Shown here in pieces: positions 16,710 to 26,196 of a DNA stretch of 64,000 nucleotides (position 1 is its first letter; the number at the start of each line of letters is the position of its first letter). Source of the stretch: Oscillospiraceae bacterium (GTDB taxonomy: Bacteria > Bacillota > Clostridia > Oscillospirales > Acutalibacteraceae); the NCBI GenBank assembly GCA_031280825.1, contig JAITGE010000005.1, positions 48,792 to 112,791 of the forward strand. The letters run 5' to 3'. The notes under the pieces are model-generated. The model saw nothing but the letters and a program-made list of their open reading frames with translations, was not told where the DNA came from and did no database searches. Both the position numbers and the translations under genes were made by a program.

Positions 16710-19061
16710 GTGGCAAAACGCAAGCTCAACGCCGGCGATCGCCTGTTCACGCGGGCGATGATCGTTCTTTTCTGCGTCGTCTTTGGTCTTTTTGGCTATG
16801 ATTTGGTCAAAGGGCTGGTCAATGTGCAACTGGTGCGCGGCGCTGAATACGCCGCGAAGGCGAAGGAAGGGCAGCTACATGATACGGAGCTTGCCGCGCC
16901 GCGCGGCACGATCTATGACACGAACGGCGCGCCCATTGCCCAAAGCACCTCTGCCGGGCGCGTGTATATCAACCCCAACAGCCTTTCGAAGCTGGGGAAC
17001 AGGGCGGCGCTTTTGGAGGAGGTCTGTGACGGTCTGGCTTCCGTTTTGGGTGTGAGTGCCGCGCGTGTTCGGCAGCAAGCGGGCTACACGGAACGGAATT
17101 ATATGGTGCTCAAGGGGCAGGTGGAGCTGGATCGCATGGAGAAGGTCAACGCCTTCCGCGCAAAGGAATGCGTTCTGGAATACGTGGAAGGCGGCGAACC
17201 GCGCAGAGATAAAGACGGCAAGCTGCTCCTGGACGCGAAAGGGAATCCCCGCGCTGGCGACAGCAATGATAAGGTTGCGACCTACGCGTATTTTATCGGT
17301 GTCTCGGCGGATGTGAAGCGATTCTATCCCCTGGGGAGCTTTGCGGCGAATTTGCTGGGCTTCACCGGCGCGGAGGATGTGGGGCGCGCGGGGCTGGAGC
17401 TGCTCTACAACAGCGAGCTGACCGGCACGCCCGGGCGCGTTGTCACGGCAAAAAACGCGGCGGACAGCAACCTGAATATTTATTATGAAACCAACTATGA
17501 CGCTGTGCCGGGCAACAGCTTGGTGCTGACGATTGATGAAGTCATCCAGCGTTATTTGGATCGTGCGCTGGAGCAGGCGCAGATCGACGCGAAGGCCAAG
17601 GCAGCCTATGGCATCATCATGGATGTGAAAACGGGAGCGATTTTGGGCATGAGCTGCGCCCCGAGCTATGATCCCGGAAACTATGAAGCTGTCGCCGACC
17701 CCAAAAAGCGGGAAGAAATTGCGGCGATTGCGGATCCTGAAAAACGGGAGGCAGCCCGTAAGGAAGCCATGATGGCACAGTGGCGCAACGGCACAATCGA
17801 ATTGACCTATGAGCCAGGCTCCGTGTTTAAAACCGTTACGCTTTCGGCGGCGCTGGAGGAAGGGCTGACAAGCCCCGGCGAGCATTATACCTGCACCGGC
17901 AGTATTCGCATTGCGAACCGCACCATCCATTGCCACAAGCGCACGGGGCATGGCAACCAGGATCTGGCGCGCGGGCTGATGAATTCCTGCAATCCTTTCA
18001 TGATTACCCTTGGACAGCGCATGGGCGTTAAGACCTTTTATAAGTACTTCACGGCCTTCGGCTTCACGGAACCAACAGGCATTGATTTGCCCAATGAGTT
18101 CAAGCCGACCAAAGGCATCAACATTCACGCGCAGGATAAAATGGGCATCGTGGAGCTGGCGTCCTGCTCTTTCGGGCAATCGTTTGAAGCCTCGCCCATC
18201 CAAATCCTCAGCGCGGTTTCAGCCATTGCCAACGGCGGAAAGCTGATGCAGCCCTATGTCGTGAAAAAGGTGCTTGACGCCGAAGGTCGCACTGTGCGGG
18301 AAACGCAGCCCACCGTGCGGCGGCAGGTGATTAGCGCCGAAACGGCAAAAACGGTTTGCGGCATGATGGAACAGGTGGTTTCCAACGGAACGGGGCGCAA
18401 TGGCTATGTTTCCGGTGGGCGCGTGGCGGGCAAAACAGGCACCAGCCAAAAGCTTTCAGTTGGTTCAGGCTATGTTGCGTCCTTCGTTTCGTTTGCCCCG
18501 GCGGACGCCCCGGAGGTCGCCATGCTGATCGCCATCGACGAGCCGGGCGGCGATATGATCAACGGCGGGCAGCTCGCCGCGCCGCCTACGGCCGAAGTGC
18601 TAGAAAATGTTTTGGTGTATAAAAATATCGAAATGCGTTACACTGAAAAAGAGAAGGAGCAGCTTGGCGGCTCCGCGCCGGATATGGTAACGCTGACCCC
18701 GACCGCCGCAAAAGAGAAGCTGCAGACCGCCGGTTACACCGCGAAAATCATTGGCGAGGGGAGCAGTGTGCTGCGGCAAATCCCCGAACCGGGGCAAAGC
18801 ATCCAGCAGGGCGGGTTGGTCATCCTCTATACCGGTGAAAACACGGAGAGAACGGTGAAGGTTCCGAAGCTCACGAACCTGTCCCTTTCAGAAGCAAAGC
18901 GCGTCGCGGCAGAGGTCGGGCTGAACATCAAGCTAACGGGCAACCTGCAAAGCCAGTCGCTCTTTACTTACCGCCAAAGCATTGCCGAAGGCGCCGAGGT
19001 GCCGCTGGGGACGGCTGTCACTGTGAATATTATGACAGATAATGGAATTCGCGACCGCTGA
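16710..19061 (+). CDS. ftsI: Class B penicillin-binding protein with PASTA domains (FtsI/SpoVD type)
   Basis: 783-residue septal or spore-cortex transpeptidase. N-terminal membrane anchor (about 14-38), dimerisation domain beginning APRGTIYD (about 66), transpeptidase domain with SVFK (active Ser about 370), SCN (about 425) and KTGTS (about 574), then two PASTA domains (about 656-712 and 715-783). PASTA repeats on a class B PBP are typical of Gram-positive PbpB/PBP2x and of SpoVD. Only one such gene is present here, so it could serve vegetative division, sporulation or both. The start is GTG at 16710 after GAAAGGA; an overlapping out-of-frame ATG lies two bases upstream. It partners FtsW downstream. 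Confidence 0.93.
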   Translation: MAKRKLNAGDRLFTRAMIVLFCVVFGLFGYDLVKGLVNVQLVRGAEYAAKAKEGQLHDTELAAPRGTIYDTNGAPIAQSTSAGRVYINPNSLSKLGNRAALLEEVCDGLASVLGVSAARVRQQAGYTERNYMVLKGQVELDRMEKVNAFRAKECVLEYVEGGEPRRDKDGKLLLDAKGNPRAGDSNDKVATYAYFIGVSADVKRFYPLGSFAANLLGFTGAEDVGRAGLELLYNSELTGTPGRVVTAKNAADSNLNIYYETNYDAVPGNSLVLTIDEVIQRYLDRALEQAQIDAKAKAAYGIIMDVKTGAILGMSCAPSYDPGNYEAVADPKKREEIAAIADPEKREAARKEAMMAQWRNGTIELTYEPGSVFKTVTLSAALEEGLTSPGEHYTCTGSIRIANRTIHCHKRTGHGNQDLARGLMNSCNPFMITLGQRMGVKTFYKYFTAFGFTEPTGIDLPNEFKPTKGINIHAQDKMGIVELASCSFGQSFEASPIQILSAVSAIANGGKLMQPYVVKKVLDAEGRTVRETQPTVRRQVISAETAKTVCGMMEQVVSNGTGRNGYVSGGRVAGKTGTSQKLSVGSGYVASFVSFAPADAPEVAMLIAIDEPGGDMINGGQLAAPPTAEVLENVLVYKNIEMRYTEKEKEQLGGSAPDMVTLTPTAAKEKLQTAGYTAKIIGEGSSVLRQIPEPGQSIQQGGLVILYTGENTERTVKVPKLTNLSLSEAKRVAAEVGLNIKLTGNLQSQSLFTYRQSIAEGAEVPLGTAVTVNIMTDNGIRDR

Positions 19062-19091
19062 TTTTCAATCACAACGAAAGGCAAGGAAAAG

Positions 19092-20549
19092 ATGCTGCTA
19101 TCCGAACTCCTGCAAAACGCACGGCTTGCTCCGGCGGCTGCTCTTGAAGCCGCCGCCGCTGTGGCGTTCGTCACGGATGATTCGCGCAAAACCGCGCCCG
19201 GCTGTGTGTTCGTTTGCATTGAAGGAGCACATTTTGACGGGCATACGCGCGCTGCGCAAGCCCTTGAAGCCGGCGCGCTGTGCGTGGTCGTGCAAAAAGA
19301 TATGGGGCTTGCAAAGCAGCTCCTTGTGCAGGATACGCGCGCTGCTTACGCGCTGCTTTGCGCGGCATGGCACGGCAGCCCCGCCCAAAAGCTCCGGATC
19401 GTTGGCGTCACCGGCACCAACGGGAAAACAACCACCGCTTTTTTGCTCAAAGAAATATTTGACCACAGCGGCTATAAAACGGGACTGATTGGTACGCTGG
19501 TGAATATGGTGGGGAAGGAAACGCTGGAAGCGAGCCTGACGACGCCTGACCCATGGGAGCTGCAGGGCTTGTTCGCGCGGATGGTCGAAACCGGCTGCAC
19601 GCATTGCTTTATGGAGGTTTCTTCACAGGCGCTGGCGCAGCGCCGTGTGGAGGGCTTGCGTTTTGCGGCGGGCATTTTCACAAATCTTACCCAGGATCAC
19701 CTGGATTATCACGGTACCTTGGATGCATACCGCGCGGCAAAAACTTCGCTGTTCGCGCAGTGCGATTTGGCGGTCGTGAACCTGGACGATGAAGCCGCAC
19801 CGGCGATGCTGGAGGGCGGCGCGGCGCGGCGCGCAACGTATTCTTTGCGCAGGGATTCCGCTGATTACACCGCTAAAAATGTGCAGCTGGGCGCGGACGG
19901 CGTTATATATGAGTTGGTGGGGCATTCCACGATTGGGCGCGTGCGCTTTGGCGTGCCGGGCGCGTTTTCGGTCTATAACTCCCTTGCCGCCGCCTGCGCG
20001 GCGCTGGAGCTTGGCATTGAGCTGCCGCAGGTGCTGGCGGCACTGGAAGCCTCGCGCGGGGTACGCGGACGCATGGAGCCGGTGCCGGTGGACGCCGGTT
20101 TTGCTGTTTTGATTGACTATGCGCACAGCCCCGACGGGTTGGAAAACGTACTGCGTGCCTTGCGTGGCGCTGTGCAGGGGCGCATTATAACGGTTTTTGG
20201 GTGCGGTGGCGACCGGGATAAAACCAAACGCTCCCTCATGGGCAAAATTGCGGCGGAGCTTTCGGATATTTGCGTCGTCAGCTCCGACAACCCGCGGTCG
20301 GAGGATCCCGGAGCGATTATCGCGGATATTTTGGCGGGCATCAAAAACCGCGGCGGCGTTCTGGTTGAACCGGATCGCAGGCAGGCAATTTACGCCGCGC
20401 TGCGCCGCGCAAGGGCGGATGATGTGGTGTTATTGGCGGGCAAGGGGCAGGAAACCTACCAGATCCTCGCCGCCGGCAAAGTGCATCTGGATGAGCGCGA
20501 GGTTGTGCGGGAATATTTTCAAGAGCAAAGCGCCGGAAGCAAAAAATAA
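19092..20549 (+). CDS. murE: UDP-MurNAc-tripeptide synthetase, meso-DAP type
   Basis: Cytoplasmic ATP-dependent ligase that adds the third amino acid to UDP-MurNAc-L-Ala-D-Glu. 485 residues with the three Mur-ligase domains. ATP loop GVTGTNGKTTTAF (about 104), central-domain block FTNLTQDHLDYHGT with the carbamylated-Lys region following, and SSDNPRSEDP (about 397), the DNPR motif that marks specificity for meso-diaminopimelate rather than lysine. The cell wall is therefore predicted to contain meso-DAP. ATG at 19092 follows AAGGAAAAG, 30 bases after the PBP gene. Confidence 0.95.
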   Translation: MLLSELLQNARLAPAAALEAAAAVAFVTDDSRKTAPGCVFVCIEGAHFDGHTRAAQALEAGALCVVVQKDMGLAKQLLVQDTRAAYALLCAAWHGSPAQKLRIVGVTGTNGKTTTAFLLKEIFDHSGYKTGLIGTLVNMVGKETLEASLTTPDPWELQGLFARMVETGCTHCFMEVSSQALAQRRVEGLRFAAGIFTNLTQDHLDYHGTLDAYRAAKTSLFAQCDLAVVNLDDEAAPAMLEGGAARRATYSLRRDSADYTAKNVQLGADGVIYELVGHSTIGRVRFGVPGAFSVYNSLAAACAALELGIELPQVLAALEASRGVRGRMEPVPVDAGFAVLIDYAHSPDGLENVLRALRGAVQGRIITVFGCGGDRDKTKRSLMGKIAAELSDICVVSSDNPRSEDPGAIIADILAGIKNRGGVLVEPDRRQAIYAALRRARADDVVLLAGKGQETYQILAAGKVHLDEREVVREYFQEQSAGSKK

Positions 20550-20587
20550 GCGCGAAGCAAATTCAAGCGACAGGATGGGGTTAGGAA

Positions 20588-21649
20588 ATGAGAAGCTTTC
20601 TCCCGGAGTTTGCGGCGATGATCCTTGCCTTTTGCGCGGCGGCAGGGATAGCCGCCGCGCTGGGCTATGCGTTTATCCCGTGGCTGCATAAGCTGAAATT
20701 CGGGCAAACAATTTTGGATATTGGACCGAGCTGGCATAAGCACAAGCAGGGCATCCCGACCATGGGTGGGCTGATGTTCATTATCGGCGTGCCGACGGCA
20801 CTGCTGGTCGCTTTTTTAGCAAATCTGCTGCGCGGCGGCAATTTGCTTGAAAGCGGCGGGACGCCCGGCAAGCTCGTTGCGGGGCTGCTCATGGCGCTGC
20901 TGTGCGCTTTGATGGGGTTTTTGGATGATTATGTGAAGGTTGTGAAAAAACGCAACAAGGGGCTTTCGATCACGCAAAAAAGCGTGATGCAGATCCTGAT
21001 ATATCTTGGCTATTTGGTGAGCCTCGTGCTGTCCTTCCCGGGGCATAGACCGACGACGCTGATCCCTTTTGTTGGCGAAATCGCGATGCCGGGCTGGCTC
21101 TTTATGATTTTTGGCTTCACGGTGCTGTATTGTGCTACGAACGCCGTCAATTTCACGGATGGCGTGGATGGGCTATGCTCAAGCGTGACCGTTACGGCAG
21201 CAGCTGCTCTTGCGGTGATTGCCGCGATGCGTGGGATGTTTGGCGCGGGCGCGATGGCATCCGCCTTGGCGGGCGGGTGCGCGGGCTTCCTCGTCTGGAA
21301 CCGCAACCCCGCAAAGGTTATCATGGGCGACACAGGCTCCATGTTCCTCGGCGGGATGCTCGTCGCTATTTGCTTTGCGCTCAATTGCCCGGCGATTCTG
21401 CTGCTGGTGGGCTTGGTTTATGTGCTGGAGGGGCTTTCGGACGTGTTGCAAATCGGCTATTTCAAACTGACGCACGGTAAGCGCATCTTCAAAATGGCGC
21501 CCATCCACCATCATTTTGAAATGAGTGGCTGGAGCGAGAAAAAGGTTGTGGCGGTGTTCACCTTGATCAATATTTTGGGCGCGGCGGCGGGTGTTGCGGT
21601 GTTTTATGCCGGGCTGAAATTTGCGGTTATTCCGCAGTGGGGGACGTAA
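20588..21649 (+). CDS. mraY: Phospho-MurNAc-pentapeptide transferase
   Basis: Polytopic membrane enzyme that transfers phospho-MurNAc-pentapeptide to undecaprenyl phosphate, making lipid I. 353 residues, close to the usual 320-360. Key sites: PTMGGLMF (about 58), LMGFLDDYVKV (the DD pair, about 110), NAVNFTDGVDGL (about 180) and APIHHHFEMSGWSE (the His triad, about 300). It follows murE directly; murF, which often lies between them, is absent. Confidence 0.96.
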   Translation: MRSFLPEFAAMILAFCAAAGIAAALGYAFIPWLHKLKFGQTILDIGPSWHKHKQGIPTMGGLMFIIGVPTALLVAFLANLLRGGNLLESGGTPGKLVAGLLMALLCALMGFLDDYVKVVKKRNKGLSITQKSVMQILIYLGYLVSLVLSFPGHRPTTLIPFVGEIAMPGWLFMIFGFTVLYCATNAVNFTDGVDGLCSSVTVTAAAALAVIAAMRGMFGAGAMASALAGGCAGFLVWNRNPAKVIMGDTGSMFLGGMLVAICFALNCPAILLLVGLVYVLEGLSDVLQIGYFKLTHGKRIFKMAPIHHHFEMSGWSEKKVVAVFTLINILGAAAGVAVFYAGLKFAVIPQWGT

Positions 21650-21682
21650 GCCGGCGCAAAAATCATAACAAGGGGGAAAACG

Positions 21683-22918
21683 ATGGCTTCGGATGCGATT
21701 GCGCTGCGGCGTGGTAGGCAGCGGGAAGCGCCTTTGCCTCTGCGGCGCAAGCTGCTGGCTTACGGCGGCTTTGATTTCCCTTTTATGCTCATTGTCACGG
21801 TTCTGCTTTGCGTGGGGCTGGTGATGATGTTTTCGGCAAGCTATGTTTACGCCATGCGCCATTATGGCGGGGATGCGTATCATTTCATTAAACGGCAATT
21901 GATCTTTGCCGTTGCGGGCTTTGTTTTGATGCTGGCAATTTCAAAAATCAATCTGGATATCCTGCGCAAGCTGGCGATTCCGGGGCTTGTGACGGCGTTT
22001 GTGCTGCTGGGGGTTGTGCTGGTTTACCACACCAACAGAGGGGATTTTAAGCGCTGGATCCCGATCGTCGGCGACCTGACCATCCAGCCCTCGGAGCTGG
22101 CGAAGGTTGCGCTTATTCTGTTTTTTGCCTATGGCATGGAACGGTGGCAGCGCCCAAAATACAATCCGCGCGCAAAGCAAGGCACGGCTTGGGGACGCGC
22201 GGGGCGGCAATGGGGGCACACGGCGCTCTATATGGCGGTGCTGCTGCTGATGGTCGGGTTGATTTTTATGGAAAATCATGTTTCCGGCACTATCATTACG
22301 CTGGGCATAGGCGGGCTGCTGATTTTCATTGGGGAACAGCGCATCCCGCTGTGGTTTTACGCAATTGTTGCCGCCGTCGGCGTTGGCGCGGTGATGTTTG
22401 TTCTTAGCAAGCCCGAAATTTTGCCGGAGCACGCCGCCAAACGTATCGTCGCTTTTCTTAACCCGGAAAGCGACCCCTCGGGCGACAACTGGCAGACCAT
22501 CCAATCGCTCTATGCCGTTGGCTCGGGCGGATGGTTTGGCAAGGGCTTCGGGCAATCGGTGCAAAAACACCTTTATTTGCCGGAGCCAATGAATGATTTT
22601 GTGTTTGCCATTGTTTGCGAGGAACTGGGCTTTTTCGGCGCGTTTGTGATTGTGCTGCTCTTCATCGCGCTCATTTGGCGCGGGTTTATGATTGCCCTGC
22701 ACACCAAGGAGCGCTTTGGTACACTGCTGGTCATTGGCATTGTGCTGCAAATCGGCTTGCAGGTGGCACTGAACATCGGCGTTGTGACCGCGGTGCTGCC
22801 CAACACGGGCATCCCGCTCCCGTTCTTTAGCTATGGCGGAACGGCGCTGCTGATTCTGCTTGCCGAAATGGGGATCGTGCTTGCTGTTTCCCGCGTTTCG
22901 CGCGAAATTAAGCGTTAA
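21683..22918 (+). CDS. ftsW: SEDS glycosyltransferase FtsW (SpoVE-like)
   Basis: Membrane peptidoglycan polymerase of the SEDS family that works with the class B PBP upstream. 411 residues with about ten hydrophobic segments. Family blocks: VMMFSASYVYA in TM1, RGDFKRWIPIVGDLTIQPSELAK (residue about 112-135, containing the QPSE stretch), a catalytic-loop region near HVSGTI, and NTGIPLPFFSYGG (about 373). In this family an Asp in the large loop is catalytic. SpoVE is a close paralogue and cannot be excluded. It begins 33 bases after mraY with a GGGGGAAAA site. Confidence 0.93.
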   Translation: MASDAIALRRGRQREAPLPLRRKLLAYGGFDFPFMLIVTVLLCVGLVMMFSASYVYAMRHYGGDAYHFIKRQLIFAVAGFVLMLAISKINLDILRKLAIPGLVTAFVLLGVVLVYHTNRGDFKRWIPIVGDLTIQPSELAKVALILFFAYGMERWQRPKYNPRAKQGTAWGRAGRQWGHTALYMAVLLLMVGLIFMENHVSGTIITLGIGGLLIFIGEQRIPLWFYAIVAAVGVGAVMFVLSKPEILPEHAAKRIVAFLNPESDPSGDNWQTIQSLYAVGSGGWFGKGFGQSVQKHLYLPEPMNDFVFAIVCEELGFFGAFVIVLLFIALIWRGFMIALHTKERFGTLLVIGIVLQIGLQVALNIGVVTAVLPNTGIPLPFFSYGGTALLILLAEMGIVLAVSRVSREIKR

Positions 22919-22930
22919 GGGGATTTTGCT

Positions 22931-24064
22931 ATGCCGCTCAGTCAAAAACGCGTTTTGCTTGCCGCCGGCGGCACTGCCGGGCATATCAATCCCGCGCTTT
23001 CGCTTGCGGGTCTTTTGCGCCGTTTGCATCCGGATTGCGCCATTCGCTTCGTCGGCACGGCGGAGCATATGGAAGCCAAGCTGATTCCGGCAGCCGGTTT
23101 TGAATTTTGCACGATGGACATCAGCGGTTTTCAGCGTCATTTCAGTCTTGAAAGCGTCAGGCGAAACCTGCAAACCGTGCGCCGTCTGCTTGGCGCGAAC
23201 AGGCAGGCGGAAGCGATCCTAAAGGATTTTCAGCCAGACGTTGTCGTCGGCTTTGGCGGTTATGTGAGCGGTCCGATCCTGCGCGCGGCCGCAAAAAAAA
23301 GCATCCCGACGGCGATTCACGAGCAAAACGCATATCCCGGCGTGACAAACAAGGCGCTTGCCGGGCGTGTGGATGCCGTGATGCTCACAACGCCCGCTGC
23401 CGCCACGCGCCTGGAATGCAAAAATGAACCCGTCGTGACGGGGCTGCCCATCCGCAGTGAGCTGTTGAAGGCGGATCGCGCAAGCAGCCGCCGCGAGCTG
23501 GGGCTGGACGAGCGCCCCCTGGTGCTTTCGATGGGCGGTTCGCTGGGTGCGCGGGCGGTCAATGAAGCCGTTGTGGGCGTCATCGCAGCGTTGTGGAAGG
23601 ACAAAAGCTGCCATTTTCATCATGCCTATGGGCAATACGGCAGATGGGTGCCGGAGCTGCTGCGTGAAAAGGGCGTCCATCTGGAAGCGCCGGAGTTGAC
23701 TCTGCGCGAATATATTGACGACATGCCCCGCTGCATGGCGGCGGCGGATGTAGTGATCAGCCGCGCGGGCGCAAGCGCCCTGAGCGAGCTGCAAGCCTTG
23801 GGCAAGCCGTCCATCCTGATCCCTTCCCCGAATGTTGCGGAAAATCATCAGTATCATAACGCAAAGGCGCTGGCGGAGCAAGGCGCCGCGATTGTAATGG
23901 AAGAAAAGGAACTGACCGCGGCGAAGTTGACCGCGGCTGTGCTGAATTTGTTGAACGATCCCGTCAAACGCGCGGCTATGGGCGAAGCGGCAAGGGCAAT
24001 GGCCGTGACGGACGCAACGGAGCGTATCTATGCGGTAATTGCGAAGCTGATGAACGCAAAATAG
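22931..24064 (+). CDS. murG: UDP-GlcNAc:lipid I N-acetylglucosaminyltransferase
   Basis: Peripheral membrane GT28 enzyme that converts lipid I to lipid II. 377 residues, normal. The glycine-rich loop AAGGTAGHINPAL (about 12-24), HEQNAYPGVTNK (about 135) and SMGGSLGARAVNE (about 199) are intact. The UDP-sugar site at SRAGASALSELQALGKPSILIP (about 278) and AENHQYHNAK complete the pattern. It starts 12 bases after ftsW. Confidence 0.96.
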   Translation: MPLSQKRVLLAAGGTAGHINPALSLAGLLRRLHPDCAIRFVGTAEHMEAKLIPAAGFEFCTMDISGFQRHFSLESVRRNLQTVRRLLGANRQAEAILKDFQPDVVVGFGGYVSGPILRAAAKKSIPTAIHEQNAYPGVTNKALAGRVDAVMLTTPAAATRLECKNEPVVTGLPIRSELLKADRASSRRELGLDERPLVLSMGGSLGARAVNEAVVGVIAALWKDKSCHFHHAYGQYGRWVPELLREKGVHLEAPELTLREYIDDMPRCMAAADVVISRAGASALSELQALGKPSILIPSPNVAENHQYHNAKALAEQGAAIVMEEKELTAAKLTAAVLNLLNDPVKRAAMGEAARAMAVTDATERIYAVIAKLMNAK

Positions 24065-24124
24065 CTGTCAATCACCGCATCCCCTGCATATACTGGGCAG
24101 AGCAAGTATGCAAGAGGGGGAAGG

Positions 24125-25441
24125 GTGAAAATGGCGGCATTTGTGATTGCGGGCGGCAAACGCCTGGAGGGCGAACATATCCTGCAGGGAGCGAAAAACA
24201 GCGCGCTCCCGATTTTGGCGGCGACGGTCGCCAGCGGCGGCGAATGCGTCGTTCACGGCTGCCCGCGCCTGAGCGATGTGGATGCGACACTGAACATCCT
24301 GCGCCATTTGGGCTGCGGCGTGCGGCAGGAGGGGCATACTGTCACTGTGGACGCGTCCACCCTGTGCCACGGCGCAATTCCGGGGATCTTGATGCATGAA
24401 ATGCGCTCTTCGATCGTGTTTTTGGGGCCGCTTTTGGCGGCGCTGGGCTATGCGGAGCTGACTGCGCCGGGGGGCTGCGAAATCGGTCTGCGCCCCATCG
24501 GGCTGCATCTTGACGCCATGCGGGCGCTGGGGGTGGAGCTGCACAACGACGCGGGAAGGCTTTCTTTTTCCGCCGGGCAAGGCTTGCGGGGGGCACGTTT
24601 TTCGCTCTCGTTCCCCAGCGTGGGCGCGACGGAAAACCTGATGATTGCCGCCGCCCGCGCAAAGGGTGTGACGGTGCTCAGCAACGCCGCGCGCGAGCCG
24701 GAGATCTTGGATCTTGCGCGGTTCCTGAACGCTTGCGGCGCAAGGGTCACCGGCGCGGGCGGCGGAACGGTGGTGATTGAAGGTGTTGCGAGGCTTCACG
24801 GCGCGGAGCACACCGTTATTCCCGATCGCATTGCCGCCGTTACGTTCCTGACCGCCGCTGCGGTGACGGGCGGAGAGCTGCTTTTGCGCAAGGCTGTGCC
24901 GGAGCATATGGACGCGGTGCTGGCGACTCTGGAGCAGGCAGGCTGCCGTTTGCGCCGCCTGCCGGAGGGGATTTTGCTGCGCGCGCCGCAGCGGCTGCGG
25001 CACCTGCCGTCTTTGCGTACGATGCCTTACCCCGGCTTCCCGACGGACGCGCAGGCAGGCATGATGGCGCTTGCCGGCATCGCTGCCGGCACGACCATCG
25101 TAACCGAAACAATATTTGAAAACCGCTTTCGCCACGTTGCCGAATTGTGCCGTATGGGCGCCAATATCCGGGTGGAGGATCGCGTGGCTGTGGTGGAGGG
25201 CGTGGCGCGCTTGCACGGTGCGGAAGTGGACGCATGCGATTTGCGGGCGGGAGCGGCGCTTTCGGTCGCGGGTTTAGCTGCGGAAGGCACGACGCGCGTG
25301 CGCGACATCCGCCACATTGAGCGGGGCTGCGAGCGCCTGGAGACCGCGCTTAGCGCGCTGGGCGCATCGATTTATAAAGAAGAGGAAGCGGAGAGCAATG
25401 AACAAACGGACAGTGCAGGCTCGGCAGCGGAACGCAACTAA
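24125..25441 (+). CDS. murA: UDP-GlcNAc 1-carboxyvinyltransferase
   Basis: First committed enzyme of peptidoglycan precursor synthesis, transferring enolpyruvate from PEP to UDP-GlcNAc; the fosfomycin target. GGKRLEGEHILQGAKNSALPIL opens the protein (residues about 10-31). The catalytic loop TAPGGCEIGLRP (about 115) keeps the Cys that forms the fosfomycin adduct, and FPTDAQAGMMAL and DLRAGAALSVAGL close the active site. It is 438 residues, slightly long because of an acidic C-terminal tail (EEEAESNEQTDS). That tail overlaps the first 44 bases of ftsQ. Start is GTG at 24125 or ATG at 24131; the AGAGGGGGAAGG site suits either. Confidence 0.95.
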   Translation: MKMAAFVIAGGKRLEGEHILQGAKNSALPILAATVASGGECVVHGCPRLSDVDATLNILRHLGCGVRQEGHTVTVDASTLCHGAIPGILMHEMRSSIVFLGPLLAALGYAELTAPGGCEIGLRPIGLHLDAMRALGVELHNDAGRLSFSAGQGLRGARFSLSFPSVGATENLMIAAARAKGVTVLSNAAREPEILDLARFLNACGARVTGAGGGTVVIEGVARLHGAEHTVIPDRIAAVTFLTAAAVTGGELLLRKAVPEHMDAVLATLEQAGCRLRRLPEGILLRAPQRLRHLPSLRTMPYPGFPTDAQAGMMALAGIAAGTTIVTETIFENRFRHVAELCRMGANIRVEDRVAVVEGVARLHGAEVDACDLRAGAALSVAGLAAEGTTRVRDIRHIERGCERLETALSALGASIYKEEEAESNEQTDSAGSAAERN

Positions 25442-26189
25442 GGAAATTGTGCGGCGCTGCTGGACGCTGTTGGGAGGGCTGGGCGCGGGGGCGATCCTAT
25501 TGGTGGCGCTGCTGCGTTTTGGCTTCCCACTCAAAAACTGCGAGCTGGTCAACCAATGCCGCTACAGCAACGAAGCGATTGCGACCGCGCTGGGGCTGCA
25601 AAGCGGCGGACAAAGCTTGCTCACGGCGGATTTCACCGCTTTGGAGGACAAGCTCCGGCAAGCGCTGCCATACATACAGGCGGCGGAATTTTCGCGCAAG
25701 CTTCCCGGCACCTTGCGGGTGACGGTAACAGAAAGCGTCCCCGCCTTTGCGCTGCAGGACGGGGAACGCTGGTGGCTATTGGATTCGGATTGCAAGCAGC
25801 TGGAGGTGGTCGTGCAGCGCCCTGAAGGCGTCGTCACCATCACCGGGGGGGCGCTGCAAAATCCAAAGCCAGGTCAGATTGCCAAGTGGGATGCCCCCGC
25901 GCAGGCGGACGCCATCGCGCTGCTGTTGCCGTTGCTGGAAGAAGTGGGGATACGCGGTGATATTACGGGCATTTTTCTGGGGGTTGATCCTGTGCCGGAG
26001 CTGCAATACCAAGACCGGATCCGTATCGTATTTGGTCCGTTTGCGCAAAAGGGCGACACCGGCAAAGCCGCGCAGCTACGGCAAAAGCTGCTTTACGCAA
26101 TGCAGGCGATTGAACGTGAATCCGCAAGGCAAAAGGGCGTTGTTGACACCAGCGTGCCCGGTCAGGCGATCTTCAGCCCCAATCGGTAA
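25398..26189 (+). CDS. ftsQ: Cell division protein FtsQ/DivIB
   Basis: 263-residue bitopic membrane protein: a basic N-terminus, one transmembrane helix (about 22-42, LLGGLGAGAILLVALLRFGF), a POTRA domain (about 45-115; CRYSNEAIATALGL, LPGTLRVTVTESVPAFAL) and a beta domain. It forms the division complex with FtsL and DivIC. The true start is the ATG at 25398 inside the murA tail (different frame, AGAGGAAGCGGAGA upstream); the longer frame from 25317 would only add murA-overlapping sequence. It is the last gene of the dcw operon and ends 7 bases from the convergent ABC permease, with no visible terminator. Confidence 0.88.
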   Translation: MNKRTVQARQRNATKEIVRRCWTLLGGLGAGAILLVALLRFGFPLKNCELVNQCRYSNEAIATALGLQSGGQSLLTADFTALEDKLRQALPYIQAAEFSRKLPGTLRVTVTESVPAFALQDGERWWLLDSDCKQLEVVVQRPEGVVTITGGALQNPKPGQIAKWDAPAQADAIALLLPLLEEVGIRGDITGIFLGVDPVPELQYQDRIRIVFGPFAQKGDTGKAAQLRQKLLYAMQAIERESARQKGVVDTSVPGQAIFSPNR

Positions 26190-26196
26190 ACGTCCT

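Noticed and set aside
16875..18203. 442-codon minus-strand frame opposite the PBP gene
   Set aside because: The plus strand encodes intact SVFK, SCN and KTG motifs; the minus frame shows no recognisable domain.
21941..23173. 410-codon minus-strand frame opposite ftsW and murG
   Set aside because: Spans two conserved genes on the other strand and reads as Gln/His/Arg-rich noise.
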